Assembly (NCBI RefSeq): GCF_000022545.1
Contig: NC_012883.1
Coordinates: forward strand, 798,276 to 862,275
Length of the DNA: 64,000 nt
Reading direction: 5' to 3'
Origin: Thermococcus sibiricus MM 739
GTDB taxonomy: Archaea; Methanobacteriota_B; Thermococci; Thermococcales; Thermococcaceae
Under the pieces are notes generated by a model. The model was not told where the DNA came from, searched no databases, and was given only the letters and a program-made list of their open reading frames with translations. Position numbers and translations under genes: made by a program. Positions 25,659-36,500 of this stretch are shown in pieces. Every line of letters begins with the position of its first letter. Position 1 is the stretch's first letter.

Positions 25659-26855
25659 ATGAATGTTAAACATTTGTTCCCTGGCTTAAGGAACTTTAGG
25701 GCATATCTAAACACTGCAAGTGCAGGATTTCTGCCACTAACAGCCCTTAAACGAAGCATGGATTTTCTATCATATCTTACAGATTTTAGAGAAGGTGTTG
25801 ATTCAGTGGATTTTCTGGACAAAGAAATCATGGAAAACGTCCTTGATGAAGGAAAAAGACTCCTACGTACGAAGAGAGAAAACCTAACGCTAACGATTCA
25901 AACGACGGAAGGTTTAAGGAGGTTACTTCTTTCCATAGAACCGAAGAAAAGTATGAATATTATCTCCTTTGACATGGAATTTCCTTCTCTCTCTTGTCTT
26001 TTAAAAAGTTATGCCCAACGATACAATCTTGAACTTAGAGTCATCAAGAACAGAAATGGCTGGTACTATCTTGAAGACATGGAAAAGCTAGTAGATGATA
26101 ATACCTTTGCGATAATCGGAAGCAGTGTTCAATGGATCTCCGGCCAGAGGATGAATCTGAGAGAGCTCTCCAGAATTGCTCATGAACATGGAGCTTGGGT
26201 TATAGTTGATGCTGTGCAGCATCTGGGAAACCTGACCCTCTATCCGGAGAAGGAGGGTGTTGACGCCGTGATTGCAGGAGGAGAAAAGTGGCTCTTAAAT
26301 CCCTCCGTAGGCTCTGGACTTATGTACGTTTCAAATGCTCTCATAGAAGAAGCCTCCCCAATAGCAGGTTTGTTAAACATGAAATCCCCAGTGGGAGAAT
26401 GGTCTTCATGGTGGGGCATGCCCGAGAAAGATCCGTGGGGCAACTTTGACTTTAGAAATGATGCTAGAAAACTTGATTTTGGAGGTGGGCCACCGTATCT
26501 TCTTGCCACTACGTTGTGGGGAGCTTTGGAGGTTATAAATGAAATCGGCATTGAAAAAATTGAGAGACACAACACTAACCTTGCAGGAAGAATCAAAGAT
26601 GAGATCTTGGCCCTTGGCCTGGAAATTATAGGCGGAGAAGACTGGGAGAAGTCAGCAATAATAACAATCAAAACCGGTTTAAGTTACGAAAAAGAAGAGG
26701 AGATTTACAAGAGGATTCTTGCAGAAGGAATAAAAGTCAGTCATAGAGGTGCGTTAGGACATTATGGGATAAGGGTATCACCGCACTTGTACAACGAAAT
26801 GAAAGATATTGAAATATTTTTAGAATTCCTTGTGAACTCTCTTTCTAGACTTTAA
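25659..26855 (+). CDS. Class V aminotransferase (cysteine desulfurase/isopenicillin epimerase-like)
   Basis: 398 residues of PLP fold type I. VDAVQHLGNLTL holds the Asp/Gln/His cofactor contacts and IAGGEKWLLNPSVGSG the Schiff-base Lys (about residue 210). The catalytic Cys loop of true cysteine desulfurases is not obvious, so its role is left at family level. It starts 9 bp after the P1 peptidase gene and overlaps the convergent endonuclease gene by 11 bp. Confidence 0.82.
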   Translation: MNVKHLFPGLRNFRAYLNTASAGFLPLTALKRSMDFLSYLTDFREGVDSVDFLDKEIMENVLDEGKRLLRTKRENLTLTIQTTEGLRRLLLSIEPKKSMNIISFDMEFPSLSCLLKSYAQRYNLELRVIKNRNGWYYLEDMEKLVDDNTFAIIGSSVQWISGQRMNLRELSRIAHEHGAWVIVDAVQHLGNLTLYPEKEGVDAVIAGGEKWLLNPSVGSGLMYVSNALIEEASPIAGLLNMKSPVGEWSSWWGMPEKDPWGNFDFRNDARKLDFGGGPPYLLATTLWGALEVINEIGIEKIERHNTNLAGRIKDEILALGLEIIGGEDWEKSAIITIKTGLSYEKEEEIYKRILAEGIKVSHRGALGHYGIRVSPHLYNEMKDIEIFLEFLVNSLSRL

Positions 26856-27690
26856 TTTTTTCATATTTTCTCTTCATGAGTATGGCGTCTCCTTCTATAT
26901 TTGGACTTTCACTTATTACGACACCTTTGACCTTGAACTCCTTAAGAACTCTCAGAAGGTCTTTCCATTTCATATCACTTTCTTGAAGGTTTAAGTGATT
27001 CTTTTCTCCTTTATCAGAGTATTCTATGCCGCTTATGTGTATATGCATATTATTCAAAGCATCCCGGCCTAATCCCTCTTCGAGTAATGAAAGCATTTCC
27101 CTCCATTCCTCTGTGCTGTTGTACTTCCCTTTATTTCTAGCATGGCAGTGTGCAAAGTCTATTGCTGGCAAGACTTGTTCTACTTCTTGACTTATCCGTA
27201 TAAGTTCGTTTAGACTTCCAAATTGAGTTGGTTTTCCAGTAAGTTCTGGCCGAATCCACACATTGACCCCTTTATCCTGTAAGGTTTTTACGATATCTCT
27301 TATCTCACTTTTTATTGTGTCGTAAACTTTAGAGGGCTCTTGCTTAAGGTAATATCCCGCATGGAATACCACACTCCATCCTCCAGCTTCATGAAGCCGT
27401 TCGGCACTTTGAATTATTCTATTTTTACTTGCTTCTCTCTTAGCTTTCTCAGTTGCATTTAGATTGATATAATATGGTGCATGTGCTGTTAGAAGAATGT
27501 CGTTTTTTTGGGCCACATATTTAATTTTTTTTGCCATCTCCGGTTTTAGATTTACTCCTCTAACAAATTCTAGTTCCATAGCATCCAATCCAAGCTTTTT
27601 AACTTGTTCTATCCCTGTGAGGGTGGAGGGTTTGGGGGTTGAGATTGGAATTCCCGCAGTTCCAAACCTCAAACGATCAACCTTTTTCAT
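26845..27690 (-). CDS. nfo: Endonuclease IV-like AP endonuclease (TIM barrel)
   Basis: 281 residues. The zinc-site strands are visible as TAHAPYYINL, VVFHAGYYL, IRPELTGK, AIDFAHCHARN, MHIHISGIEYS and VISESPNIEGDA, as in Nfo-type DNA endonuclease IV. It would cut 5' of abasic sites in base-excision repair. The ATG at 27690 with GGTGGTAAGT is chosen over the GTG at 27699. Confidence 0.87.
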   Translation of the reverse strand: MKKVDRLRFGTAGIPISTPKPSTLTGIEQVKKLGLDAMELEFVRGVNLKPEMAKKIKYVAQKNDILLTAHAPYYINLNATEKAKREASKNRIIQSAERLHEAGGWSVVFHAGYYLKQEPSKVYDTIKSEIRDIVKTLQDKGVNVWIRPELTGKPTQFGSLNELIRISQEVEQVLPAIDFAHCHARNKGKYNSTEEWREMLSLLEEGLGRDALNNMHIHISGIEYSDKGEKNHLNLQESDMKWKDLLRVLKEFKVKGVVISESPNIEGDAILMKRKYEKIKV

Positions 27691-27744
27691 ACTTACCACC
27701 TGAATTAGGTCTACCTAAAAATATAAAAAGTTTGAGCCTAACAC

Positions 27745-28806
27745 TTAATATTCTATCTTCTCTCCAATAATTTCTTCGAGTTCTAAAAGACTCTCTTCGA
27801 GTTGCTTTTCTATTTTTTGTAATTCTTCTTTAAGAGATTTTATTTTCTCCTCTTTTTTGTTTATTTTCTGCCTTAGTTTTTCTATTGATTTGTGGAGAGA
27901 CTCTTCCTCAGTCTTGAAACGAGATAATTCTATCTCAACTCCTGCCAACTGTCTCTTAAGCTCTTTAAGTTTTTGAGTCTTTGTGGGAATGTTCTTTCTT
28001 GTCCATTCAATAGTATTTTGATACTTTTTATCTAGCTTATCACTGATTTCCTCAAGAAGTTCCAGAAATTCATGAGGGTGTTCAAGAGCATAAGCACTAT
28101 CTTTTAAAAACTCTCTTGCACGATTATCTGGCAATCTCATCCTTTTTATTGGTTTTTGGAGTTTGGAGACCTTAGAACGTAGGTTAAGCTCTTCTCTTGA
28201 AATTTCTTTTTTGAGCTTTCTTTCATTTTCTTGTAAAGCAATGAATTCAGAAGATTCTTCTAGCTTCTTTTTCCTTTCATTAAGTTCACTTAGCATTTCA
28301 ACAAGGTCTTTTAGTTTCTGCTCCTCTTCGTTTATATGCTTTTTGAAATCTTGGATTTCCTTTAATAGTTTTTCTGCCATGATTTCTTTGGGTTGTAATT
28401 TTTCGATTTCTGAAACATAATTGGCATATTCGTTAGACAAGCTCTTTAAGAGGTTGTTTATTTTGTAAACATCTTTTTCGAATGTTAGAAGCAGGTGTCT
28501 GCCATGAGCAACGTGTAGTCGAGATATTTCAGGTAATATTTTTTCTACATCTTCGATGTCTTTTATTTTTCCAACCATATTTTGAAGAGCCCTGACATAA
28601 GTTTCTCTCTCCATTTTTACGATTCTCGCAAGTCTAGGATCCACTTTTTTTGGGATTTCTTTTTCTTTGAGTTCCTGTAATAACTTTAAAATATCTAAAA
28701 TCATGTGCTCTACCCTTTTTGTATACTCTTGTGAGAGTTTTGCCATTTCTTTTTTGGATCTCTTTTGTATTTCTTCATATTTATGCAGTGCTTCCCTCAG
28801 CTTCAA
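27745..28806 (-). CDS. Long coiled-coil protein, function unknown
   Basis: 353 residues, rich in Lys/Glu/Leu with heptad patterns over about 115-220 and 265-350. No membrane segment or nucleotide-binding motif is visible. It starts with TTG inside the last 26 bp of the DUF373 gene, so the two are translationally coupled and may act together at the membrane, which is inference. Confidence 0.7.
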   Translation of the reverse strand: MKLREALHKYEEIQKRSKKEMAKLSQEYTKRVEHMILDILKLLQELKEKEIPKKVDPRLARIVKMERETYVRALQNMVGKIKDIEDVEKILPEISRLHVAHGRHLLLTFEKDVYKINNLLKSLSNEYANYVSEIEKLQPKEIMAEKLLKEIQDFKKHINEEEQKLKDLVEMLSELNERKKKLEESSEFIALQENERKLKKEISREELNLRSKVSKLQKPIKRMRLPDNRAREFLKDSAYALEHPHEFLELLEEISDKLDKKYQNTIEWTRKNIPTKTQKLKELKRQLAGVEIELSRFKTEEESLHKSIEKLRQKINKKEEKIKSLKEELQKIEKQLEESLLELEEIIGEKIEY

Positions 28807-29938
28807 CTTTTCCCCATCCTCTTACTTTATCTCTTAAGTACATTCCCACTAGCGTTGCAAGTGCTATATCTCCAAAAGCAATTATACCTTTTCTAAGAAA
28901 TTCCATGGAGTAAAAAGATACTATGGAGAGAGCATAGAGAGTGGTAACATCAATAGTAACCCAAAGTGCTGGAAGAAGGAGAAGCCCGCTTATGTAATAC
29001 CATATGCGGTGATCTCTTCTTAAATAAGAATGAATAACCTTGCCAATCATTAACACTCCCAAAGCTGCAACAAATGATGTGTTTATACCATTTAAAAATA
29101 TTACAACCCCTAAAAGCTCTGTGCCTGGGTATCTCCCGATTAGTTCTAGTGCTATACTCTCTAAGTTCAGATAGGCATTCACCGCCCCAGCAAAAAGAAC
29201 GAATAGTGCAGCTACTATGGACACAAATTGTATGAATCCCTCGGTAAAGAAATGGCTTAAAACTTCTTTTACTTTAAATGCCTTTACGAAGAAGTAAGCG
29301 CCTATAAGGAATAGAATAACACCAGTAACTGTGGATGAAATAATAGTAACACTCTGCTGGTACTTTATGGAGAGCAGTCTTGCTATACCGTAGATGAGAA
29401 GTATCATTCCTGGCAACCCAAAGAATATTTTAGCAGCTTCTGGATCACTTAAAATCTCTTTTAAATAACGATAAATTATGTAATACGTTGTTTCTATACT
29501 TTCGCTCTGTTTCACAACAATCCTTTTTGTACTTATAATAGGAACTTTTGAAGTGATTATTGGAAAAATTTGCTCGTCTTCAGCTCCATCTGTAACAGGT
29601 ATTATACCATCAGCCGGAAATTGAGCAAGGACTTTTTCCAATTGCTTGTTTAATTCTAAGTCACTTTTAACTCCCACTTCCGGGTGGCCCGTGATGAGGG
29701 CTACCTCTATATCATCAAATTCCGCGCGCTTTTTAAGTTCATCATATAATTTCACAGCAGCATAGAGAACATTGGCATCACTATCTTCGGGATCAGCTAA
29801 ACTCAGCTTTAGTGCTGCATCCACACAAGCATCCCTACCAATAATTGGGCCTTTAACCCCAGCTTTCTTGCCAAAGTCATCATCTCTATCAATGGCGAGC
29901 ACTAATGCCTTAATCTTAATCCCCCCAAATTTTTTCAA
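28781..29938 (-). CDS. DUF373 family membrane protein
   Basis: 385 residues. The soluble N-terminal half begins with KALVLAIDRDDDFGKKAGVKG, the DUF373 hallmark, and includes ALITGHPEVGVKSDLEL and IPVTDGAEDEQIFPII; the C-terminal half has about six membrane helices (170-370). Function unknown. The start is uncertain: TTG at 29938 has no ribosome site, whereas GGGGGG lies at about residues 5-6 and would suit an ATT/ATA-type start just before KALVLAID. The gene overlaps a small upstream frame. Confidence 0.85.
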   Translation of the reverse strand: MKKFGGIKIKALVLAIDRDDDFGKKAGVKGPIIGRDACVDAALKLSLADPEDSDANVLYAAVKLYDELKKRAEFDDIEVALITGHPEVGVKSDLELNKQLEKVLAQFPADGIIPVTDGAEDEQIFPIITSKVPIISTKRIVVKQSESIETTYYIIYRYLKEILSDPEAAKIFFGLPGMILLIYGIARLLSIKYQQSVTIISSTVTGVILFLIGAYFFVKAFKVKEVLSHFFTEGFIQFVSIVAALFVLFAGAVNAYLNLESIALELIGRYPGTELLGVVIFLNGINTSFVAALGVLMIGKVIHSYLRRDHRIWYYISGLLLLPALWVTIDVTTLYALSIVSFYSMEFLRKGIIAFGDIALATLVGMYLRDKVRGWGKVEAEGSTA

Positions 29939-30104
29939 AAACTGATTTGAATTTGTTTTTCATATCTCTATCTTTATTCCTTTTGTTATCAATTCTTATT
30001 GTTGCACTCAATCTTTTTGCATCTACTCTAAACATTAGTTCATGGGGTTCTTTTATTATTTTAAAGCCTTCACCCAAACTGGTAGCTTCGATGAGTGTTC
30101 TCAT
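29916..30104 (-). CDS. Small protein of unknown family
   Basis: 62 residues from ATG, highly charged (many Lys/Arg/Asp), ending 23 bp inside the 5' end of the DUF373 gene as counted from TTG. There is no ribosome site before the ATG. In the same frame, just upstream of a TAA at 30114-30116, about 39 further codons (to 30233) look coding (KAVIITLEEESLSRYAIHVV), so this may be the second half of a longer broken gene. I do not recognise it. Confidence 0.45.
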   Translation of the reverse strand: MRTLIEATSLGEGFKIIKEPHELMFRVDAKRLSATIRIDNKRNKDRDMKNKFKSVFEKIWGD

Positions 30105-30317
30105 GATAATCAATTAATGTTTTACTTTTTTCTCCTCTAAAAACTTTACTACGTGAATAGCATATCTACTCAAGCTTTCCTCTTCCAATGTAATTATGAC
30201 GGCTTTACTATGATGTTTATATTCGACACCTGGCTAAATTATGCTCGACAATTTTTTTAAGCTTAACGGTGGAAAAACCTTATTTGTTGTTAGACGAAAC
30301 TATTCTTGGTGAGACTT

Positions 30318-30929
30318 ATGTATAAGATAAAAGATGAATGGGGAGTATTCTTAATAAAACTAGCTAGAACAGCAATAGAAGAATATTTAAAAAATGGTAA
30401 AGAGCTTGAACCCCCTCAAGATACTCCACCAGACCTCTGGGAGAAAATGGGAGTATTCGTTACATTAAACCGATATAACGTGCCTCCTCAACAAGCATTA
30501 AGGGGATGTATTGGATTCCCCTACCCAATTTACCCATTGGTTATAGCAACAATAAAAGCAGCAATCTATGCTGCTGTAGATGATCCACGCTTTCCTCCAC
30601 TCAGTATTGAAGAGCTGAACAAGATCACGATTGAGGTCAGTGTTCTAACCCCTCCTGAACCTGTGGAAGGCCCTCCCGACGAGAGGCCCAATAAGATAAA
30701 AGTGGGGAGGGATGGATTAATCGTTAAAAAAGGGATTTATAGTGGGCTCCTCTTACCACAAGTTCCTATTGAGTGGAACTGGGATGAAGAAGAATTTTTA
30801 AGTGAAACCTGCTGGAAAGCTGGTTTATCACCTGACTGTTGGTTGGATGAAGACACAGAGGTCTATCGATTCACTGCTGAAATTTTTGAAGAGGAACATC
30901 CCAATGGTTCGATAAAACGAAAGCTTTAG
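30318..30929 (+). CDS. AMMECR1 domain protein
   Basis: 203 residues. The AMMECR1 motif LRGCIGFPYP is at about residues 60-69, with WEKMGVFVTLN before it and VGRDGLIVKKG and AGLSPDCWL after it. Archaeal members are soluble and of unknown biochemical role. ATG 30318 with GGTGAG 4 nt upstream is chosen over an in-frame start 12 nt earlier. Confidence 0.92.
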   Translation: MYKIKDEWGVFLIKLARTAIEEYLKNGKELEPPQDTPPDLWEKMGVFVTLNRYNVPPQQALRGCIGFPYPIYPLVIATIKAAIYAAVDDPRFPPLSIEELNKITIEVSVLTPPEPVEGPPDERPNKIKVGRDGLIVKKGIYSGLLLPQVPIEWNWDEEEFLSETCWKAGLSPDCWLDEDTEVYRFTAEIFEEEHPNGSIKRKL

Positions 30930-31061
30930 CTACATTATTTCTCCCATTTTTCTCAATTTGGGATTTATAAAGAAAATCTGGATTTCTAAGGGGTAATGAC
31001 CCATCACCTAAATACTCTAAGATTCTATGTAAATTAATAGAATACATAGAAGGTGTTGATA

Positions 31062-32120
31062 TTGAAAAAATTAATAACTCTAGGGATTGTATTTTTGTTT
31101 TTGGCTAGTTTAGGAAGTTTTGCAGTTAGTTCTCCTGCGTCCAGAGATTCAAAACAAGAAGCCCTTGCTATTTTAACCGAAGATTCTAAAGACGCGCTTA
31201 TAAGTGCTACTTTTGAAGGAGGGGATGGGCAAGTTTATATATCTACTGTTGAGGCTATAGGATTTCCAACAGATGGGGACTCTTATGTGATTTTAAGTTC
31301 AGGGATTGCTAGTGAGGCTGTAGATGGAAGTATCGGATCAACGGGAGGAATCTCAATCTCTAATGGACATCCAGTGTTTGGAACCGAAATAAACGATGTT
31401 GCAACTTTAACAATTAAACTAAAAGTTCCCACTAATGCCAAAACTTTGTCCTTTAAGTGGCTTTTTGGTTCAAATGAGATTCCAGAGTATGTGGACGAAT
31501 ATAGAGACCTCTTTAGAGCATATGCAATCTTGCCAGATGGTTCTACTAAAGATATGGCTCTTTTGCCTAATGGGAATATACTGTATGTGGGGGATAGAAT
31601 TCAGAACTATACGGCTTCAGATCAAAATGTTAGTATTAATGAGGTTACATCGGCATATACGGCAACTTTGGATGTGAGCAAGTATAGAGGAAAAGAAATA
31701 ACCCTTATATTCCAAATAGCTGATGAAAGGGACGATAGTGTCGATACTTTTGCGTTTATTGACGAGTTAAAATTTGTCAGAGAAAGCAGGGAAAAGGCTG
31801 ATAGAAGAAGCTACATAATGATGATCCAGATTTGGAGCAAGTATTTTTTCAATGAATATGACCAGTTCGCAGCTCTTTATGCAAAAGCCGAAGAAATTGG
31901 AGTTAGCAATGAAACCTTAGAAAAGGCCTTGGAATTGCATCTTAATGCAACTGAACAGATACTTTATGCTTGGCATACCGATGATCTTGAGAGTATACGG
32001 ATAAAGATTTGGAAACAATACGTCCCGCTACCTAGAGTCTATGCCATAAGACGTGCTTACCTATATGAAAGGGATGCAATAGAGCTACTAATGAGTGCTA
32101 TCGAAGAAATAGAATCTTGA
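31062..32120 (+). CDS. Secreted choice-of-anchor L-type surface protein
   Basis: 352 residues. A signal peptide (MKKLITLGIVFLFLASLGSF) is followed by a beta-rich domain (about 45-240) with DGDSYVILSSG, SFKWLFGSNEIPEYV and FAFIDEL, which fits the choice-of-anchor L domain, and then a helical C-terminal part (245-352) with no membrane anchor. It is probably exported to the surface. TTG start with AGGTG 6 nt upstream. Confidence 0.7.
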   Translation: MKKLITLGIVFLFLASLGSFAVSSPASRDSKQEALAILTEDSKDALISATFEGGDGQVYISTVEAIGFPTDGDSYVILSSGIASEAVDGSIGSTGGISISNGHPVFGTEINDVATLTIKLKVPTNAKTLSFKWLFGSNEIPEYVDEYRDLFRAYAILPDGSTKDMALLPNGNILYVGDRIQNYTASDQNVSINEVTSAYTATLDVSKYRGKEITLIFQIADERDDSVDTFAFIDELKFVRESREKADRRSYIMMIQIWSKYFFNEYDQFAALYAKAEEIGVSNETLEKALELHLNATEQILYAWHTDDLESIRIKIWKQYVPLPRVYAIRRAYLYERDAIELLMSAIEEIES

Positions 32121-32124
32121 TCTT

Positions 32125-33477
32125 TTATCTTTTCAATTTTGCAATGAAAAAGCTATTGCAATCGTGTAAATGGGTAAAGCTTCTGAAAACCATCTCTCCA
32201 ATCTCAGTGAATCCCCGTTCCCCCCAGCTGAATGGATAAGTAACTAGGTCGAATCCTACTTTTTCTAATGCATACTTTACATTCTCCTCGTTTTCATCAA
32301 TTCTTATTGAACATGTCGAGTAAGTCATTTCCCCTTCATCTCTCAGGTTCTTATAGGCATTTCTAATCATCGCTTTTTGTACTTGGATAACCTTCTTTAT
32401 TTTCTCTTTGTTAAATCGCCATTTTACTTCAGGGAACTGCCTGTAGGTCCCAGAAGAAGAACATGGGGCATCAAGAATTATTTTATCGAATTTTCTCATA
32501 TCTTTGAACTTCATGCCATCAGCATGCACGAGTTTGACATTTTTTACACCTAGAATTTTCATTTTAGTCTCCATTTTTCGAAGTCTTTCAAGAGAATAAT
32601 CCACAGCAATTATCTCTCCAGTGTTTTCCATCAATTGTGCGACATGAAATGTTTTACTACCTGGAGCTGCAGCTAAATCAAGAACTCTTTCTCCTTTTTC
32701 AGGAGAAAGGACATGAGCAACATAAGCACTCGCTAAATCTTGTATTACAAAATATCCTTCTTTATACCCTTCGAGATGAGTGATTGGGGTTTTATATTCC
32801 AAAACTTTTAAAATATCATCGACTGGAGTTCTAGTAACTCTGACTCCATGTTCTTCTAAATAGTCTGATAAAGAATCTATATCAGTTTTCAATGGATTTA
32901 CTCTTATATAGTACCTTTGGGGTTTGTTGTTGCTTAGTAAAAGCCTCAATCCCTCTTCATACCCCAAAAGATCTATCACATATTCCACATACCAACGAGG
33001 ATGTGAGAATTTTATACTTAGATACTCTATTTTGTCCCTCTCTCTTAGAGCCTCGAGGGCTTTTCCAACATCAAAACTTTCCACGTCCCTCAGAACAGCG
33101 TTGATAAACTTTGCCCTACTCAAATCGTATTTATCTTTTACGGCTCTCACTATTGAATCTGTAGCTATTGCGGGGACTACTCCTTTGAACTTCATTTCAA
33201 ATATTCCGATTCTAAGGAGGTTAGCCAGATAAGGATCGAGTTCCTCTATCTTGATTCCCTTGAGAACTGAATTTCCAATAAAGTCTATTTTTCTTTTCCA
33301 TTTTTCAATTTCAAAGATGTAAGCATGAGCTAGACCTCTTGCCCTCTCCCTATCTTTACCCCTAACTCGCTTGAAAGTTCTTTCTAGCGCATTTTTTGAG
33401 GAAAGTTCTCTCTCTTCTATAAGGCTTAAGATATCAGCAATCAATTCATGAAAGTTTATTTTGTAAAATAATTCCAT
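32125..33477 (-). CDS. RsmB/NOP2/Sun-family m5C RNA methyltransferase
   Basis: 450 residues. An N-terminal NusB-like helical domain (1-150) precedes a Rossmann methyltransferase with LDLAAAPGSKTFHVAQLM (SAM loop, about 262-279), ILDAPCSSSGT (first Cys) and MTYSTCSIRIDENE (catalytic Cys). It methylates cytosine C5 in rRNA or tRNA. ATG start; divergent from polB with an 80-bp gap that holds both promoters. Confidence 0.92.
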   Translation of the reverse strand: MELFYKINFHELIADILSLIEERELSSKNALERTFKRVRGKDRERARGLAHAYIFEIEKWKRKIDFIGNSVLKGIKIEELDPYLANLLRIGIFEMKFKGVVPAIATDSIVRAVKDKYDLSRAKFINAVLRDVESFDVGKALEALRERDKIEYLSIKFSHPRWYVEYVIDLLGYEEGLRLLLSNNKPQRYYIRVNPLKTDIDSLSDYLEEHGVRVTRTPVDDILKVLEYKTPITHLEGYKEGYFVIQDLASAYVAHVLSPEKGERVLDLAAAPGSKTFHVAQLMENTGEIIAVDYSLERLRKMETKMKILGVKNVKLVHADGMKFKDMRKFDKIILDAPCSSSGTYRQFPEVKWRFNKEKIKKVIQVQKAMIRNAYKNLRDEGEMTYSTCSIRIDENEENVKYALEKVGFDLVTYPFSWGERGFTEIGEMVFRSFTHLHDCNSFFIAKLKR

Positions 33478-33556
33478 GGTCGTGGATTTGATAGCAGGTT
33501 TAAAAATTTGGCGGAAATTTTATTTAATTTGAGTTCGAATTTATATTGGTGAGTTT

Positions 33557-36500
33557 ATGATATTGGGTGCTGATTATATAACCAAAGATGGTAAGCCAAT
33601 AGTCCGAATTTTTAAAAAAGAAAATGGAGAGTTTAAAATAGAGCTGGACCCTCATTTTCAGCCCTATATTTACGCTCTTCTGTCTGAAGATTCTGCAATT
33701 GATGAGATCAAACAAATAAAAGGAGAGAGACATGGAAAAACTGTAAGGATAGTTGATGCAGTAAAAGTGGAGAAAAAATTCCTAAAAAAGCCGGTTAAAG
33801 TATGGAAATTGATATTAGAACACCCGCAAGATGTACCGGCAATTAGAAACAAAATACGTGAACATCCCGCTGTCCAGGATATTTATGAATATGATATTCC
33901 TTTTGCAAAGCGATATTTAATAGACAACGGACTAATTCCTATGGAAGGCGACGAAGAGCTTAAAATGCTCGCTTTTGACATAGAGACATTTTATCACGAG
34001 GGTGACGAGTTTGGAAAAGGAGAAATAATAATGATAAGCTATGCCGATGAGGAAGGAGCAAGAGTTATTACCTGGAAGAATATTGATCTCCCATACGTAG
34101 ATGTTGTCTCTAATGAGAGAGAAATGATAAAACGCTTTATTCAAATAATCAAAGAAAAGGATCCTGATGTGATTATAACTTATAATGGGGATAACTTTGA
34201 TCTTCCTTATCTCATAAAAAGAGCAGAAAAATTGGGTCTCCGTTTAATTTTGAGTAGAGATAACGAGAATCCAGTGCCTAAAATACAAAGAATGGGAAAT
34301 AGTTTTGCTGTAGAAATCAAAGGGAGAATACACTTCGATCTTTTCCCGGTAGTGAAAAGAGCAGTAAATCTTCCCACTTATACGCTTGAAGCAGTTTATG
34401 AAACGGTTTTAGGAAAACATAAGAGCAAGCTTGGAGCAGAAGAAATAGCCGCCATCTGGGAAACTGAGGAAGGTCTGAAAAAATTGGCCCAATATTCAAT
34501 GGAAGATGCAAAAGCAACTTATGAACTTGGAAGAGAGTTTTTCCCCATGGAAGTAGAGTTGGCAAAGCTTATAGGACAAAGCGTTTGGGATGTATCCCGC
34601 TCAAGCACAGGAAACCTTGTAGAATGGTATATGTTAAGGGTAGCTTATGAGAGGAATGAACTTGCTCCAAATAGGCCCAGTGATGAAGAATATAAAAGAC
34701 GTTTGAGGACAACATATCTCGGAGGTTACGTTAAAGAGCCAGAACGGGGTTTATGGGAGAATATTATTTATCTAGATTTTCGTAGCTTGTACCCTTCAAT
34801 AATAGTCACACACAATGTCTCCCCGGACACTCTAGAAAGAAAAGGCTGTCAAAACTATGATGTTGCTCCGATAGTGGGGTACAAATTTTGTAAAGACTTC
34901 TCTGGATTTATTCCTTCTATACTGGAAGACCTCATAGAAACAAGACAGAAAATAAAAAAAGAAATGAAATCTACAATTGATCCAATAAAGAAAAAAATGC
35001 TCGATTATAGACAAAGGGCAGTTAAATTACTTGCAAATAGCATTTTGCCCAATGAATGGTTGCCAATAATCGAAAATGAAGAAATAAAATTCGTAAAAAT
35101 TGGCGAGTTTATAGATCGCTACATGGAAGAACAGAAGGACAGAGTTAGAACAGTGGACAATACTGAAGTTCTCGAAGTGGATAACCTGTTTGCATTGTCA
35201 CTCAATAGAGAAAGCAAAGAGAGCGAAGTCAAAAAAGTCAGGGCCCTCATAAGACATAAGTATAGAGGAAAAGTTTACGCGATTGGTCTTAATTCTGGTA
35301 GGAAAATCACCGTAACTGGTGGCCATAGCTTGTTCACAATTAGGAAGGGAGAAATAAGGGAAGTCTCCGGGGCAGAGATAAAAGCAGGCGACCTTATTGT
35401 AGTACCTAAAAAAGTCAAGCTCAATGAAAAAGAAGTAACCATTAACATTCCGGAGTTAATTTTACGATTACCTGATGAAGCTACAGCTGATATCGTTATG
35501 ACAATTCCGGTTAAGGGGAGAAAGAACTTCTTTAAAGGCATGTTAAGAACTTTAAGGTGGATCTTTGGAGAAGAAAGTAAAAGAATTAGAACATTTAACC
35601 GGTATCTGTTCCATCTTGAGAAACTCGGTTTTGTTAAACTACTGCCTCGTGGATATGAAGTCACCGACTGGGAAGGGCTAAAAATATATAAGCAACTTTA
35701 CGAGAAGCTCGTAGAAAGCCTTAGATACAATGGAAACAAGAGAGAGTATTTGGTGATGTTCAACGATATCAAAGATGTCATATCTTCTTTCCCCCAAAAG
35801 GAGCTCGAAGAATGGAAAATTGGAACGCTTAATGGCTTTAGAATGGATTGTATTCTCAAAATCGATGAGAATTTCGGAAAACTCTTAGGTTACTATGTCA
35901 GTGAAGGCTATGCAGGAGCACAGAAAAACAAAACGGATGGGATTAGCTACTCAGTAAAGCTCTATAATGAAAATCCCAACATCCTTGGAGATATGAAAAA
36001 TGCTGCGGAGAGGTTTTTTGGTAAAGTTAGAGTTGGCAAGAACTGTGTGAGTATATCAAAAAAGATGGCATACTTGCTTATGAAATGTCTCTGTGGAGTA
36101 ACAGCCGAAAACAAAAGAATTCCTCCTATTATATTCAACTCCCCTGAACCTATACGGTGGGCATTCTTGGAAGCATATTTTGCAGGTGATGGTGATGTCC
36201 ATCCATCAAAAAGGCTTAGGTTGTCCACAAAAAGCGAACTCCTTGCAAATCAGCTTATATTTTTCTTGAATTCCTTGGGAGTTTCATCTGTAAAAATTGG
36301 TTTTGACAGTGGGGTTTATAGAGTTTACATAAACGAGGACCTGCAATTCCTAAGAACTTCGAGGGAGAAAAACACATACTATTCTAACCTGATTCCCAAA
36401 GAAATCCTTGAAGAGATATTTGGAAGAAAATTCCAAAGGAACATAACGTTTGAGAAATTTAAAGAGTTTGTTGACTCTGGAAAATTAGATAAAAGAAAAG

